Origin: Variibacter gotjawalensis
Lineage (GTDB): Bacteria; Pseudomonadota; Alphaproteobacteria; Rhizobiales; Xanthobacteraceae
Direction of reading: 5' to 3'
DNA length: 64,000 nucleotides
Assembly: GCF_002355335.1 (NCBI RefSeq)
Contig: NZ_AP014946.1
Coordinates: 883,501-947,500 of the forward strand
Each line of letters begins with the position of its first letter. Positions within the stretch are counted from its first letter, which is position 1. The position numbers were made by a program, and so were the translations under genes. Below, piece by piece: positions 56,315 to 64,000 of the stretch. The notes under the pieces are model-generated. The model was given only the letters and a program-made list of their open reading frames with translations. It had not been told where the DNA came from and searched no databases.

Positions 56315-57289
56315 CTAGGCGCGCGGGGCTGCTGCGCGGCGGAGACGGTCGTTGATGGCTTCGCCAAGTCCGCTATGCGGAATCGGCATGACGGCGATGG
56401 CGGCAGGCCGTTTGTCATCGAGTTCGCGCAGGTGGCCGAACAGGTTGGCGGCGGCCTCCGCCGTATCGCCGCGCACCGAAAGGTTCAGCGTAACGTCACT
56501 GCCCCGTAGCGGCGCAGGCCCGAACGCGAGCAGCGCTTCGTTTGCGGAAACACTCGTCGCATCAAGGCGAACCGGAACGCGCGGCGCGTAATGCGAAGCG
56601 AGCATGCCGGGCGCGAGGGGCTTGCTCTCGTCATGCGCAGCGGGCACTGCAAGGGCAACGCCCAGCTTCGCCTCGATGGCTTCGCGCGGCAGGCCGCCGG
56701 GCCGCAGCAGAACCGGCGCATCGCCGATACAGGCGACGATCGTCGACTCGATGCCGACCTGTGTCGCCCCGCCATCGACGATGAGATCGACCCGGCCCTT
56801 GAGATCGCGCAGCACATGCGCGGCGGCCGTCGGCGAGACATGGCCGGAGCGATTGGCGGACGGCGCGCAGACCGGCTTGCCGAACGCCTGCAGGATCGCC
56901 TGCGCGACCGGATGAGCCGGCATGCGGATCGCGACCGTATCGAGGCCCGCGGTGGCGAGATCGGCGACCGGGCAGCCCTCGGCCTTCGGCACCACGAGGG
57001 TCAGCGGCCCTGGCCAGAACGCCGACGCAAGCGCCAGCGCCTGTGTGTTGAAGCGGCCGAGCCGGTATGCGCCCTGGAGATCGGGGACATGCGCGATCAG
57101 CGGGTTAAATTGCGGGCGCTCCTTCGCGGCATAGATGCGCGCCACGGCTGCTCCGACGGTCGCATCGGCGCCGAGCCCGTAAACCGTCTCGGTTGGGAAG
57201 GCGACAAGCCCGCCGCCCGCCAACACTTGCGCTGCCATACGGGCGGCGGTGCGGTCGGCTTGCGTCACTTTGGTCGCGATCGGCTTCAC
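56315..57289 (-). CDS. L-threonylcarbamoyladenylate synthase (Sua5 type)
   Basis: A 324-residue enzyme making the activated intermediate for tRNA t6A. The YrdC domain (about 1-210) has PTETVYGLGADA, KERPQFNPLIAHV, SANRSGHVSPT and STIVAC. A C-terminal Sua5 domain starts after the linker APGMLASHYAP. The full two-domain form differs from the short TsaC of E. coli. Confidence 0.95.
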   Translation of the reverse strand: MKPIATKVTQADRTAARMAAQVLAGGGLVAFPTETVYGLGADATVGAAVARIYAAKERPQFNPLIAHVPDLQGAYRLGRFNTQALALASAFWPGPLTLVVPKAEGCPVADLATAGLDTVAIRMPAHPVAQAILQAFGKPVCAPSANRSGHVSPTAAAHVLRDLKGRVDLIVDGGATQVGIESTIVACIGDAPVLLRPGGLPREAIEAKLGVALAVPAAHDESKPLAPGMLASHYAPRVPVRLDATSVSANEALLAFGPAPLRGSDVTLNLSVRGDTAEAAANLFGHLRELDDKRPAAIAVMPIPHSGLGEAINDRLRRAAAPRA

Positions 57290-57386
57290 GTTGCTCTCTC
57301 GGCCGGGCTCGACTTGGCCCCGCCTTGGTTTAAATTGAATCCGCTAAGTGCGGCGGCGCGTTATCGCCGTCAAGGGAGAGACGTCA

Positions 57387-59156
57387 ATGACATACCGGGC
57401 CCCCGTCGACGATATCGTATTCACGCTGCTGCATAATGCCGGGCTGCAGACTGCGATCGATTCCGGCCAGTTTCCGGATATGGACGCCGAGACGGTCGCG
57501 GCCGTGCTCGAAGAGGCCGGCAAGTTCGCCGCCGATGTCATCGCGCCGCTCAACGTCGCGGGGGACCGCATCGGCGCGAAATTCGACGGCGGCACGGTGA
57601 AGACCGCGCCGGGTTTCAAAGACGCTTACACGTCTTGGGCGGCGGCCGGCTGGAATGGCATCGCGGCGACGCCGGATTTCGGCGGGCAGGGCTTGCCGAT
57701 CGCCGTCAACGCGGCCTGCATCGAGATGTGGAATTCGGCCTCGATGGCCTTCAGCCTCAACCCGCTGCTGACCGGCGGCGCGATCGAGGCGCTCACGGCG
57801 CATGGCGCGCCCGAACTCAAGGACCTCTACCTCGCGAAAATGATCTCCGGCGAGTGGACCGGCACGATGCAGCTCACCGAGCCGCAAGCCGGCTCCGACG
57901 TCGGCGCGTTGCGCACACGCGCGGAGCGCCAACCGGACGGGACGTATCGCATCACCGGGCAGAAGATTTTCATCACCTACGGCGAGCACGATCTCACCGA
58001 CAACATCATCCACTTCGTGCTGGCGCGTCTCACCGACGCGCCGCCAGGCAATCGCGGTGTCTCGCTCTTCCTCGTGCCGAAATTCATCCCGAATGCGGAC
58101 GGCACACCCGGCAAGCGCAACGACGTTCGCTGTCACTCGATCGAGCACAAGCTCGGCGTCCACGGCTCGCCGACCTGCACGATGGTGCTTGGCGACGAAG
58201 GCGGCGCGACCGGATGGCTGATCGGCGAAGAAAATCGCGGGCTCAATTGCATGTTCACGATGATGAACAATGCGCGCCTCGCGGTGGGCCTGCAGGGCGT
58301 CGGCATCGCGGAGCGGGCGACGCAAGGCGCTTTCGCTTACGCGCGCGACCGCAAGCAGGGGCGCGCGCCAGGCGCAAAGGAATCAAGCCCGATCATCGAT
58401 CATCCGGACGTGCGCCGCATGTTGCTGACGATGCGCGCAATGACGCGCGCGGCGCGCGCGATCTGCTACCAGACCGCGGTCTCGCTCGACGGCGCGCATC
58501 ACGGCAAGGACGACGCGGCGCGCAAAGCCGCGAACGAACGCGCGTCGTTGCTGACGCCGGTTGCGAAAGCGTTCGCGACCGACATCGGTACCGAGGTTGC
58601 CTCGCTCGGCGTGCAGGTGCATGGCGGCATGGGCTTCATCGAGGAAACCGGTGCGGCACAGCACTATCGGGATGCCCGCATCAACCAGATCTACGAAGGC
58701 ACCAACGGCATTCAGTCGATCGATCTTGTCACGCGCAAGCTGCCGCTCTCCGGCGGCGAGACCGTGCGTGGATATATCGCGGAGCTGCGGGCCGTCGTCG
58801 CGAAGGTGAAGGAAATCAACGATCCGGCCTTCGGCGCGACCGCAACGCGGCTCGGCGATGCGGTCGAATCGCTGTCGCGCGCGACCGAGTGGTTGCTGAA
58901 AGAGCTCGGCAGCGGCGCGGGCGAAGCTGCGCTCGCCGGCGCGACGCCGTATCTGCGCTTGTTCGGCACCGCGGCTGGCGGCTGCGCGCTCGCCGACGAA
59001 GCGCTCACCGCGCTGCGTCTCGAAGGCGGGGACGCATCGGGTCGTGTCACACTGGCGCGTTTCTTTGCTGAGAATGTCGCGGTGCTGGCCGGCGGACTAG
59101 AGACGACCGTGACGGAAGCGGCCGACTCTGTCGCGCAGCTTCACGACGCGGCTTGA
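57387..59156 (+). CDS. Acyl-CoA dehydrogenase
   Basis: A 589-residue enzyme of the large FadE-type group with a C-terminal extension. Signatures: MQLTEPQAGSDVGALRT, KIFITYGEHDLT, SIEHKLGVHGSPTCTM, QVHGGMGFIEE and INQIYEGTNGIQSID with the likely catalytic Glu. It would take acyl-CoA to enoyl-CoA with transfer to ETF. The enoyl-CoA hydratase gene follows, separated by repeat family C. GGGAGAG precedes ATG 57387. Confidence 0.95.
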   Translation: MTYRAPVDDIVFTLLHNAGLQTAIDSGQFPDMDAETVAAVLEEAGKFAADVIAPLNVAGDRIGAKFDGGTVKTAPGFKDAYTSWAAAGWNGIAATPDFGGQGLPIAVNAACIEMWNSASMAFSLNPLLTGGAIEALTAHGAPELKDLYLAKMISGEWTGTMQLTEPQAGSDVGALRTRAERQPDGTYRITGQKIFITYGEHDLTDNIIHFVLARLTDAPPGNRGVSLFLVPKFIPNADGTPGKRNDVRCHSIEHKLGVHGSPTCTMVLGDEGGATGWLIGEENRGLNCMFTMMNNARLAVGLQGVGIAERATQGAFAYARDRKQGRAPGAKESSPIIDHPDVRRMLLTMRAMTRAARAICYQTAVSLDGAHHGKDDAARKAANERASLLTPVAKAFATDIGTEVASLGVQVHGGMGFIEETGAAQHYRDARINQIYEGTNGIQSIDLVTRKLPLSGGETVRGYIAELRAVVAKVKEINDPAFGATATRLGDAVESLSRATEWLLKELGSGAGEAALAGATPYLRLFGTAAGGCALADEALTALRLEGGDASGRVTLARFFAENVAVLAGGLETTVTEAADSVAQLHDAA

Positions 59157-59160
59157 CATA

Positions 59161-59280
59161 ACTCCGCTCACCTCCGCAGAAGCGGGGGTCCGGCACGCGT
59201 GCGGCAGCATGCGACAAAGTTTGTGAAACGCGCCCTGCCGGGCGCAACTGGATTCCCGCGTTCGCGGGAATGAGCGGAGT
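59161..59280. repeat. Family C paired-palindrome repeat, copy 2
   Basis: A 120-bp element with arms at 59161-59193 and 59248-59280, related to the 50859-50975 copy (right arms share CTGGATT and GGGAATGAGCGGAG). Its end GCGGAGT is 9 nt from the enoyl-CoA hydratase ATG and provides the only visible SD. Confidence 0.88.
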
Positions 59281-59288
59281 TCTTTGCA

Positions 59289-60041
59289 ATGACTGAGCTT
59301 GTCGAGATCACGGACGCCGACGGCGTGCGTACCGTGCGCATGAACCGGCCCGACAAGAAGAACGCTCTGACCGGCGTAATGTATTGCGCGATGGCCGAGG
59401 CGATCGAGAACGCCAGCGACGACGATTCGATCGGTGCGGTGTTGATCGCCGGCGTGCCGGGCGCTTTCTCGGCCGGCAACGACATGAAGGATTTCATGGC
59501 GGCTGCGTCCGGCACCGGCACTCTGTCGAACGACATCATGCGACTGCTGCACGCATTGCCGCGCAGCGAGAAGCCGCTGGTCGCCGCCGTGCAGGGTCTC
59601 GCGATCGGCATCGGCACAACGATGCTGTTTCACTGCGACTATGTCGTGGTCGGCGAAGACGCGCGGCTCGCGACGCCGTTCATCAGCCTCGGTATCTTGC
59701 CCGAGGCTGGATCGACGCTGATGGGACCGCGCCAGATCGGCTATCAGCGCGCCTTCGCGCTGCTCGCGATGGGCCGCCCGCTCGATGCGAAAGGCGCGAA
59801 GGAGGCCGGGATCGCCAACGAAGTCGTGCCGCCGAATGAGGTCGATGCCGCCGCGCTGAAAGCCGCGCGCGAGATCGCGGCCTTGCCGCGTGAGGCGATG
59901 GCGATCGCGCGGCATCTGATGCGCCCGTCCGCTGAGGAAGCCGTCGCGCGCATCGATCGCGAAGCCGCGATGTTCCGCGATCGTCTGCGCTCGCCCGAAG
60001 CGCAGAATGCGTTCGCGGCGTTTTTGAATAGGGCGCGGTGA
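59289..60041 (+). CDS. Enoyl-CoA hydratase/isomerase family protein
   Basis: A 250-residue crotonase-fold protein. The oxyanion residues lie in AFSAGNDMKDF and VQGLAIGIGTTMLFHCDYVV. The first catalytic Glu of hydratases is replaced (GIGTT), while a Glu is kept at GILPEAGST, which fits a delta3,delta2-enoyl-CoA isomerase-like or other activity better than a classical hydratase. It lies downstream of an acyl-CoA dehydrogenase, supporting a beta-oxidation role. Confidence 0.9.
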   Translation: MTELVEITDADGVRTVRMNRPDKKNALTGVMYCAMAEAIENASDDDSIGAVLIAGVPGAFSAGNDMKDFMAAASGTGTLSNDIMRLLHALPRSEKPLVAAVQGLAIGIGTTMLFHCDYVVVGEDARLATPFISLGILPEAGSTLMGPRQIGYQRAFALLAMGRPLDAKGAKEAGIANEVVPPNEVDAAALKAAREIAALPREAMAIARHLMRPSAEEAVARIDREAAMFRDRLRSPEAQNAFAAFLNRAR

Positions 60042-60055
60042 TCCCGGGCTGTGCA

Positions 60056-60194
60056 CCCCCCTCCCTGTCCCTCCCCCGCAAGGGGGGAGGGAACGCCAGA
60101 GGCGCGATCTCACCAGCCCAGCCCCTCGATCCGATCGCAGGCGCCAATTGCCGTGGTTCCCTCCCCCCTTGCGGGGGAGGGACAGGGAGGGGGG
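60056..60194. repeat. Family F long inverted repeat
   Basis: A perfect 39-bp inverted pair (60056-60094 with 60156-60194) of runs of C and G, separated by 61 nt. Each arm also folds on itself (CCCTCCCCC/GGGGGGAGGG). It fills the gap between convergent genes. Confidence 0.93.
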
Positions 60195-60219
60195 CAACCA
60201 ATGACGCTGCGAGCGGGCG

Positions 60220-61170
60220 CTAGACGAGAGGCTTCAATCCCTTCTCGATCTCATCCCGGCGGCCTTCCAAAAACGGCGGCAGAGCGAGTTTCTCGCCCAG
60301 CGTTTCCATCGGCTCGTCGGTCGCAAAGCCCGGGCCGTCGGTCGCGATCTCGAACAGAATGCCGTTCGGCTCGCGGAAATAGAGACTTTTGAAATAGAAG
60401 CGGTCGACCGGCCCGCTGTTCGGAATGCGCAGCTGCGCGAGGCGCTCGGCCCACGCCGCGTATTCCTGATCGTTCGGTGTCCGGAACGCGACGTGATGCA
60501 CCGAACCCGCGCCCGGCTCGGCGACCGGCAACTCCGGCTCGACCGCGACATGCAGTTCGGCAGCCGGTCCGCCATCGCCCATCGCATAGACATGCACGAA
60601 ACGGTCCGCACCATCGCCATGCCGATAGTCGCGCACCTTGCGCATCTCCATCAGCCGCGTGAGCACGAGATCGGTCGGCTCCAGATTGGCGACACTCAGT
60701 GTGATCGGGCCGAGACCGCGGATTTGATGCTCCGGCACGATCGGGCTCTTGTCCCACGGATGCGCTTCTCCCGCGCCGCCGTCGTCGATGAGGCTGAGCC
60801 GCTGACCCTCCGGATCTTCGAAATCGAGCGTCCAGCGTGCATCGCGCATGACGACCGGCTCGGCCTTCACGCCATCCGCCTTGAGATGGTCCGACCACCA
60901 GGCGAGAGTCGCCTCGCCTTTTACACGCAACGCGGTGCGGACGATCGAACGGGTGCCGCGCTTCTCGCGCGCGACTGGCCAATCGAAAAAGGTGAGATCC
61001 GAGCCGGGCGAGGCTTTTCCGTCGGCGTAGAAGAGATGATACGCGCTGACATCGTCCTGGTTGACGGTCTTCTTGACCAGACGCATGCCGAGCACCTGCG
61101 TGTAGAAACGCAGGTTTCCGGGCGCGTCAGCCGAAACGGCGGTGAGGTGGTGAATTCCAGTCAGTTGCAT
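60220..61170 (-). CDS. VOC-family ring-cleaving dioxygenase (MhqO-like)
   Basis: A 316-residue protein with two VOC halves. It opens [20 protein letters not shown] and has [11 protein letters not shown] and [20 protein letters not shown] at the second half (first 20 residues). Members such as MhqO open hydroquinone-type rings or act in quinone resistance. No transcription factor is adjacent. It diverges from the HDAC-like gene. Confidence 0.9.
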   Translation of the reverse strand: MQLTGIHHLTAVSADAPGNLRFYTQVLGMRLVKKTVNQDDVSAYHLFYADGKASPGSDLTFFDWPVAREKRGTRSIVRTALRVKGEATLAWWSDHLKADGVKAEPVVMRDARWTLDFEDPEGQRLSLIDDGGAGEAHPWDKSPIVPEHQIRGLGPITLSVANLEPTDLVLTRLMEMRKVRDYRHGDGADRFVHVYAMGDGGPAAELHVAVEPELPVAEPGAGSVHHVAFRTPNDQEYAAWAERLAQLRIPNSGPVDRFYFKSLYFREPNGILFEIATDGPGFATDEPMETLGEKLALPPFLEGRRDEIEKGLKPLV

Positions 61171-61295
61171 ATCTACGACCTAGAGTTTGCCTGCCGCTCC
61201 TGCAACCCACGTGGCCGGTATTGGAGCCCGCAGGCGGTTGACGTGATGCCGCGCCCAGGCTTCATTGAGGCCGATTCCCCATCAGAAAGCCCCGA

Positions 61296-62225
61296 ATGAC
61301 CACGCTGCTGCTCTCGCACTCGGCTTGCCTCAACCATCTCGTGCCGCCCGGCCATCCGGAACGGCCGGACCGGTTGCGCGCGGTCGAGCAGGCGTTGGAG
61401 GTCGAGGCGTTCCAGACGCTGCTGCGTGAGGAAGCCCCGATGGCGACGATCGAGCAGGTCGCGCTCGCGCATCCGCGCCAGTATGTCGAGGCGATCCGCG
61501 ACGCCAATCCGAGCGAAGGCATGGTGCGCCTCGATGGCGACACGACGATGTCACCGGGCAGCTTCGAGGCCGCGATGCGCGCCTGCGGCGGCGCGGTGCT
61601 CGCTGTCGACGAAGTGTTCGAAAAGAAGGTCGAGAATGCCTTCGTCGCGACGCGTCCGCCCGGCCACCATGCCGAGAGCGCGACGCCGATGGGTTTTTGC
61701 TTTTTCAACCAGGCGGCCGTCGCGGCGCGCCATGCGCAGAAGCAGCACGGCGCCGAGCGCGTCGCCATCGTCGACTTCGACGTACATCACGGCAACGGCA
61801 GCCAGGATATTTTCTGGAAAGACGCCAGCGTGATGTACTGCTCGACGCATCAGATGCCTCTCTATCCCGGCACGGGCGCGCTGTCGGAACGCGGCGATTA
61901 CAATACGATCGTCAATGCACCGCTGAGCCCCGGCGACGGCGGCGATCAGTTCCGCGACGCGATGCTAACGTCGATCCTGCCGCGCCTGCGCGACTTCAAG
62001 CCGGATTTCGTCATCATCTCGGCGGGCTTCGACGCGCATGCGCGAGACCCGCTCGCGAACTTGAATTTCCTCGAGCCCGACTACACGTGGGCGACACAGC
62101 AATTGATGCAGGTTGCTGACGAAACGGCGGGCGGCCGGGTGGTATCGATTCTCGAAGGCGGTTATGACCTGCAGGGTCTCGCCAAATCGGTCGCGGCTCA
62201 CGTCACCGCGTTGATGCACGGATAA
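61296..62225 (+). CDS. Histone deacetylase-family protein
   Basis: A 309-residue zinc-dependent deacetylase fold. Motifs: HPERPDRL, RPPGHHAESA (catalytic His pair), FDVHHGNG (zinc ligands), SAGFDAH and LEGGYD. Bacterial members act on acetylated small amines or proteins; here unknown. xseB begins 5 nt after the stop, a common pairing in this group. Confidence 0.94.
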   Translation: MTTLLLSHSACLNHLVPPGHPERPDRLRAVEQALEVEAFQTLLREEAPMATIEQVALAHPRQYVEAIRDANPSEGMVRLDGDTTMSPGSFEAAMRACGGAVLAVDEVFEKKVENAFVATRPPGHHAESATPMGFCFFNQAAVAARHAQKQHGAERVAIVDFDVHHGNGSQDIFWKDASVMYCSTHQMPLYPGTGALSERGDYNTIVNAPLSPGDGGDQFRDAMLTSILPRLRDFKPDFVIISAGFDAHARDPLANLNFLEPDYTWATQQLMQVADETAGGRVVSILEGGYDLQGLAKSVAAHVTALMHG

Positions 62226-62230
62226 AATAG

Positions 62231-62482
62231 ATGGCTGCAAAAGCACACGAAGATGTCGCAACGTTGACATTCGAGAAGGCGCTCGCCGAACTCGAGACGA
62301 TTGTTCAGCGCTTGGAACGCGGCGACGTGCCGCTCGAAGAGTCGGTGGCGATTTATGAACGCGGCGAAGTCTTGAAGCGCCGTTGCGATGATCTTCTGCG
62401 TCAGGCGGAAGCGCGCGTCGAGAAGATCACGCTCGATGCGGGCGGCAAGCCGACCGGCACGACGCCGCTGGATGTGGACTAA
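62231..62482 (+). CDS. xseB: Exodeoxyribonuclease VII small subunit
   Basis: An 83-residue helical protein that binds Xse[41 protein letters not shown] and [11 protein letters not shown] are diagnostic. In many relatives dxs follows; here a palindromic repeat and an opposing gene follow instead. xseA is not in the window. Confidence 0.96.
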   Translation: MAAKAHEDVATLTFEKALAELETIVQRLERGDVPLEESVAIYERGEVLKRRCDDLLRQAEARVEKITLDAGGKPTGTTPLDVD

Positions 62483-62490
62483 AGCGTATC

Positions 62491-62634
62491 TCCGTCATCC
62501 TGAGGAGCGATGCGTCGGCGGAGCCGACAACATCGCGTCTCGAAGGACGACGGCCCCATCGCCGCGACACCTCGGCGTCGTGGTTCGAGACGCCGCAGTC
62601 GGCTTTGCCGACATGCGGCTCCTCACCATGACGA
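62491..62634. repeat. Family G long palindrome, copy 2
   Basis: About 144 bp, related to 34714-34849 but in the opposite orientation (left CGTCATCCTGAGGAGCG, right GCTCCTCACCATGACG). It fills the gap between xseB and the opposing gene. Confidence 0.88.
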
Positions 62635-62642
62635 TCTAAGGC

Positions 62643-63221
62643 CTACGCCGTCTTCTGATAAACCAGCAGCGTCTTGAACTCGCTGACGCGCTTCACCTTC
62701 TTCTCCTTCTCCCAATCCGCGATCACGGCCTTCGCCTTATCGAAGGCGATCGAGCGCGTGTAGAACAGGATGTGGCCGCCGACTTTCGTCTTGTCGGTGA
62801 AGAGGTTCAGTAGCTGCAAGTCGGTGAACCCGCCGTATTCCTTGCTCGCCGTGTTCGGGAAGAAGAACTCGCAGAGGTGAAACATCGTGACGGCGTCGAA
62901 CGCGTCCGGCAGCAGCGTCGGGTTGGTCAGATAGATGTCGCCGAAATACGCCGAATACTGCTTGTTGACCTTGCTGTACTCCGACACGAGCTTGATGAAC
63001 GCTTCGTATTCCTCGATCGAAGCCGTGATCGCGAGCACGTTGTTGCCCGAACCATTCTCGGCCTGCTTGCGCCCGATGACGTGATGCGTGCCGGTGCCGA
63101 AGTGGTAGATCAATTTGTTCTTGAGTTTCTGATCCTCGGCCCAATCGTTGAAGTGGACATCGCACGGGCAAATGTCTTCGTGCAGGTCCCACTTATCGGT
63201 CCAATAGTTCATCTTCGGCAT
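62643..63221 (-). CDS. Conserved hypothetical, possible methyltransferase-like fold
   Basis: A 192-residue protein beginning MPKMNYWTDKWDLHED. A LIYHFGTGTHHVIG stretch may be a SAM-loop remnant; FDAVTMFHLCEFF and KVGGHILFYTRS sit where class I methyltransferase motifs IV-VI would be. The assignment is tentative. GAGGGAG before ATG 63221 supports the start. Cysteines in ICPCD near the N-terminus are notable. Confidence 0.65.
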   Translation of the reverse strand: MPKMNYWTDKWDLHEDICPCDVHFNDWAEDQKLKNKLIYHFGTGTHHVIGRKQAENGSGNNVLAITASIEEYEAFIKLVSEYSKVNKQYSAYFGDIYLTNPTLLPDAFDAVTMFHLCEFFFPNTASKEYGGFTDLQLLNLFTDKTKVGGHILFYTRSIAFDKAKAVIADWEKEKKVKRVSEFKTLLVYQKTA

Positions 63222-63268
63222 CGTGGTCTCCCTCGGGCCCGTCATTCTGCGTGCCTCTTTCTTCCAAC

Positions 63269-64000
63269 TTACGCCGGCGCCAGGACGGCGGGTCGCCCCG
63301 TCTCGCTTGGTGCCGTCATTTCAACGGTCTGCGCATGCAGATCGCTCAGCACGCCGCGCCGATCGATCGCCAGAACGATCGTATCCGGCAAGCGGCTTAG
63401 CAGCATCGTGTAGAGATCGCGAGCGCTTGCGTCCGACAGTGTCGAAACCGGCTCGTCGAAAAGCAAGACGCCGGGTCGTCGCAGGAGCGCACGCGCGAAG
63501 GCGACGCGCTGCTGCTCGCCGCCGGACAGAACGACGTTCCAATCCTTGATCTCGTCGAGATGGGCGGCGAAATGAGTGAGCCCGACGGCTTCGAGCACTT
63601 CGCCGATCTCGGCGTTCGGCACGGTGTCGGCCGGCACCGGATAGGTCAGCGCATCGCGCAATGTGCCGAGCGGAAAGTACGGCCGTTGCGGCATGGCGAG
63701 AATCTCGCGGCCCTGCGGCAGCGCAATGGTGCCGGAACCATTCGGCCAAAGTCCCGTCAGCGCGCGGAAGAAGCTCGACTTGCCCGAGCCCGAAGAGCCC
63801 GTGATGAGAGCCCGCCCGCCCGGCGCGACATCGAGTTTGGCAAGCTCCGCAACCGCGATGCCGGACGGCAAACGCACCGTGACATCGTTCGCCGCGACGT
63901 CGCCGTTCCGGCTCGCCGTCGTCTCGATCTTGCCGGCCGGCTCCAGGCTCGATTGGTCGACGTGAACCATAGCTTCCTGATACTGCGCGAGACGATCTGT
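63269..64000 (-). CDS. ABC transporter ATP-binding/permease protein (SbmA/BacA-like type), C-terminal part
   Basis: The 5' end lies beyond the window; the frame stays open to 64000 (reading DRLAQYQEAMVHVDQ). The visible part is the ATPase domain: Walker A ITGSSGSGKSS, signature LSGGEQQRVAFARALL and Walker B VLLFDEP. It resembles YddA-type ABC_membrane_2 exporters. The H-switch histidine expected in an SVGHR-like segment is replaced (VLAIDRRG), and the D-loop is changed (STLSDA), so ATP hydrolysis may be impaired or altered. Confidence 0.85.
   Translation of the reverse strand, partial: TDRLAQYQEAMVHVDQSSLEPAGKIETTASRNGDVAANDVTVRLPSGIAVAELAKLDVAPGGRALITGSSGSGKSSFFRALTGLWPNGSGTIALPQGREILAMPQRPYFPLGTLRDALTYPVPADTVPNAEIGEVLEAVGLTHFAAHLDEIKDWNVVLSGGEQQRVAFARALLRRPGVLLFDEPVSTLSDASARDLYTMLLSRLPDTIVLAIDRRGVLSDLHAQTVEMTAPSETGRPAVLAPA

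Overview
The window reads as chromosomal DNA of a Hyphomicrobiales (Rhizobiales) alphaproteobacterium near the Bradyrhizobium/Xanthobacteraceae branch. Inference rests on high GC, gene orders such as secA-PPIase-argJ-mutT and smc/DsbA/DUF721/mutY, a PhaR-type PHA regulator, an SbmA/BacA-type ABC protein at the right edge, and many short palindromic intergenic repeats. No rRNA, tRNA, prophage, CRISPR array or recognisable transposase was found.

Layout. 0-5.6 kb: end of phaR, a c-di-GMP phosphodiesterase with a degenerate GGDEF domain, a gamma-glutamyltransferase, rpmF and a serine acetyltransferase. 5.6-9.6 kb: a large sensor histidine kinase followed after 5 nt by a DppA-like binding protein. 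9.6-16.4 kb: smc, a vapBC toxin-antitoxin pair with an obvious operator, a Tat-exported DsbA-like protein, a DUF721 protein and mutY. 16.4-22.5 kb: a catabolic-looking cluster (Tat-exported SMP-30 lactonase, RidA, Tat-exported amidohydrolase, FAD monooxygenase, Bug binding protein, alpha/beta hydrolase). 22.5-30.2 kb: secA, parvulin isomerase, argJ, mutT, arfB, aspC. 30.3-37.2 kb: PAP2 phosphatase, GST, haloacid dehalogenase-like protein, EamA exporter, universal stress protein, cupin, glyoxalase II and methyltransferase. 37.2-39.1 kb: an accessory island with a GC-rich hairpin-dense non-coding block followed by AT-richer small genes. 39.1-46.8 kb: radical SAM protein, GIY-YIG nuclease inside perfect inverted repeats, TetR/VOC pair, SF1 helicase, DEAD-box helicase with a 36-bp tandem repeat, infA. 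46.8-64 kb: sugar dehydrogenase, aroC-ribBA, Nudix, aroE, FAD-linked oxidase, Sua5, acyl-CoA dehydrogenase and enoyl-CoA hydratase, HDAC-like protein, xseB and a partial ABC transporter.

The most unusual material is between the genes. At least seven families of palindromic repeats lie in the gaps. One family encloses a 95-residue GIY-YIG endonuclease in identical 36-bp inverted repeats, making a 399-bp unit that looks like a minimal nuclease-plus-palindrome element. Convergent gene pairs either abut stop to stop or are separated by a palindrome or terminator. In two places the repeat end supplies the only visible Shine-Dalgarno (SD) sequence of the next gene.

Start codons were chosen from SD spacing, family N-termini and neighbour overlap. 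Functional calls rest on motifs read by eye; no database search was run.
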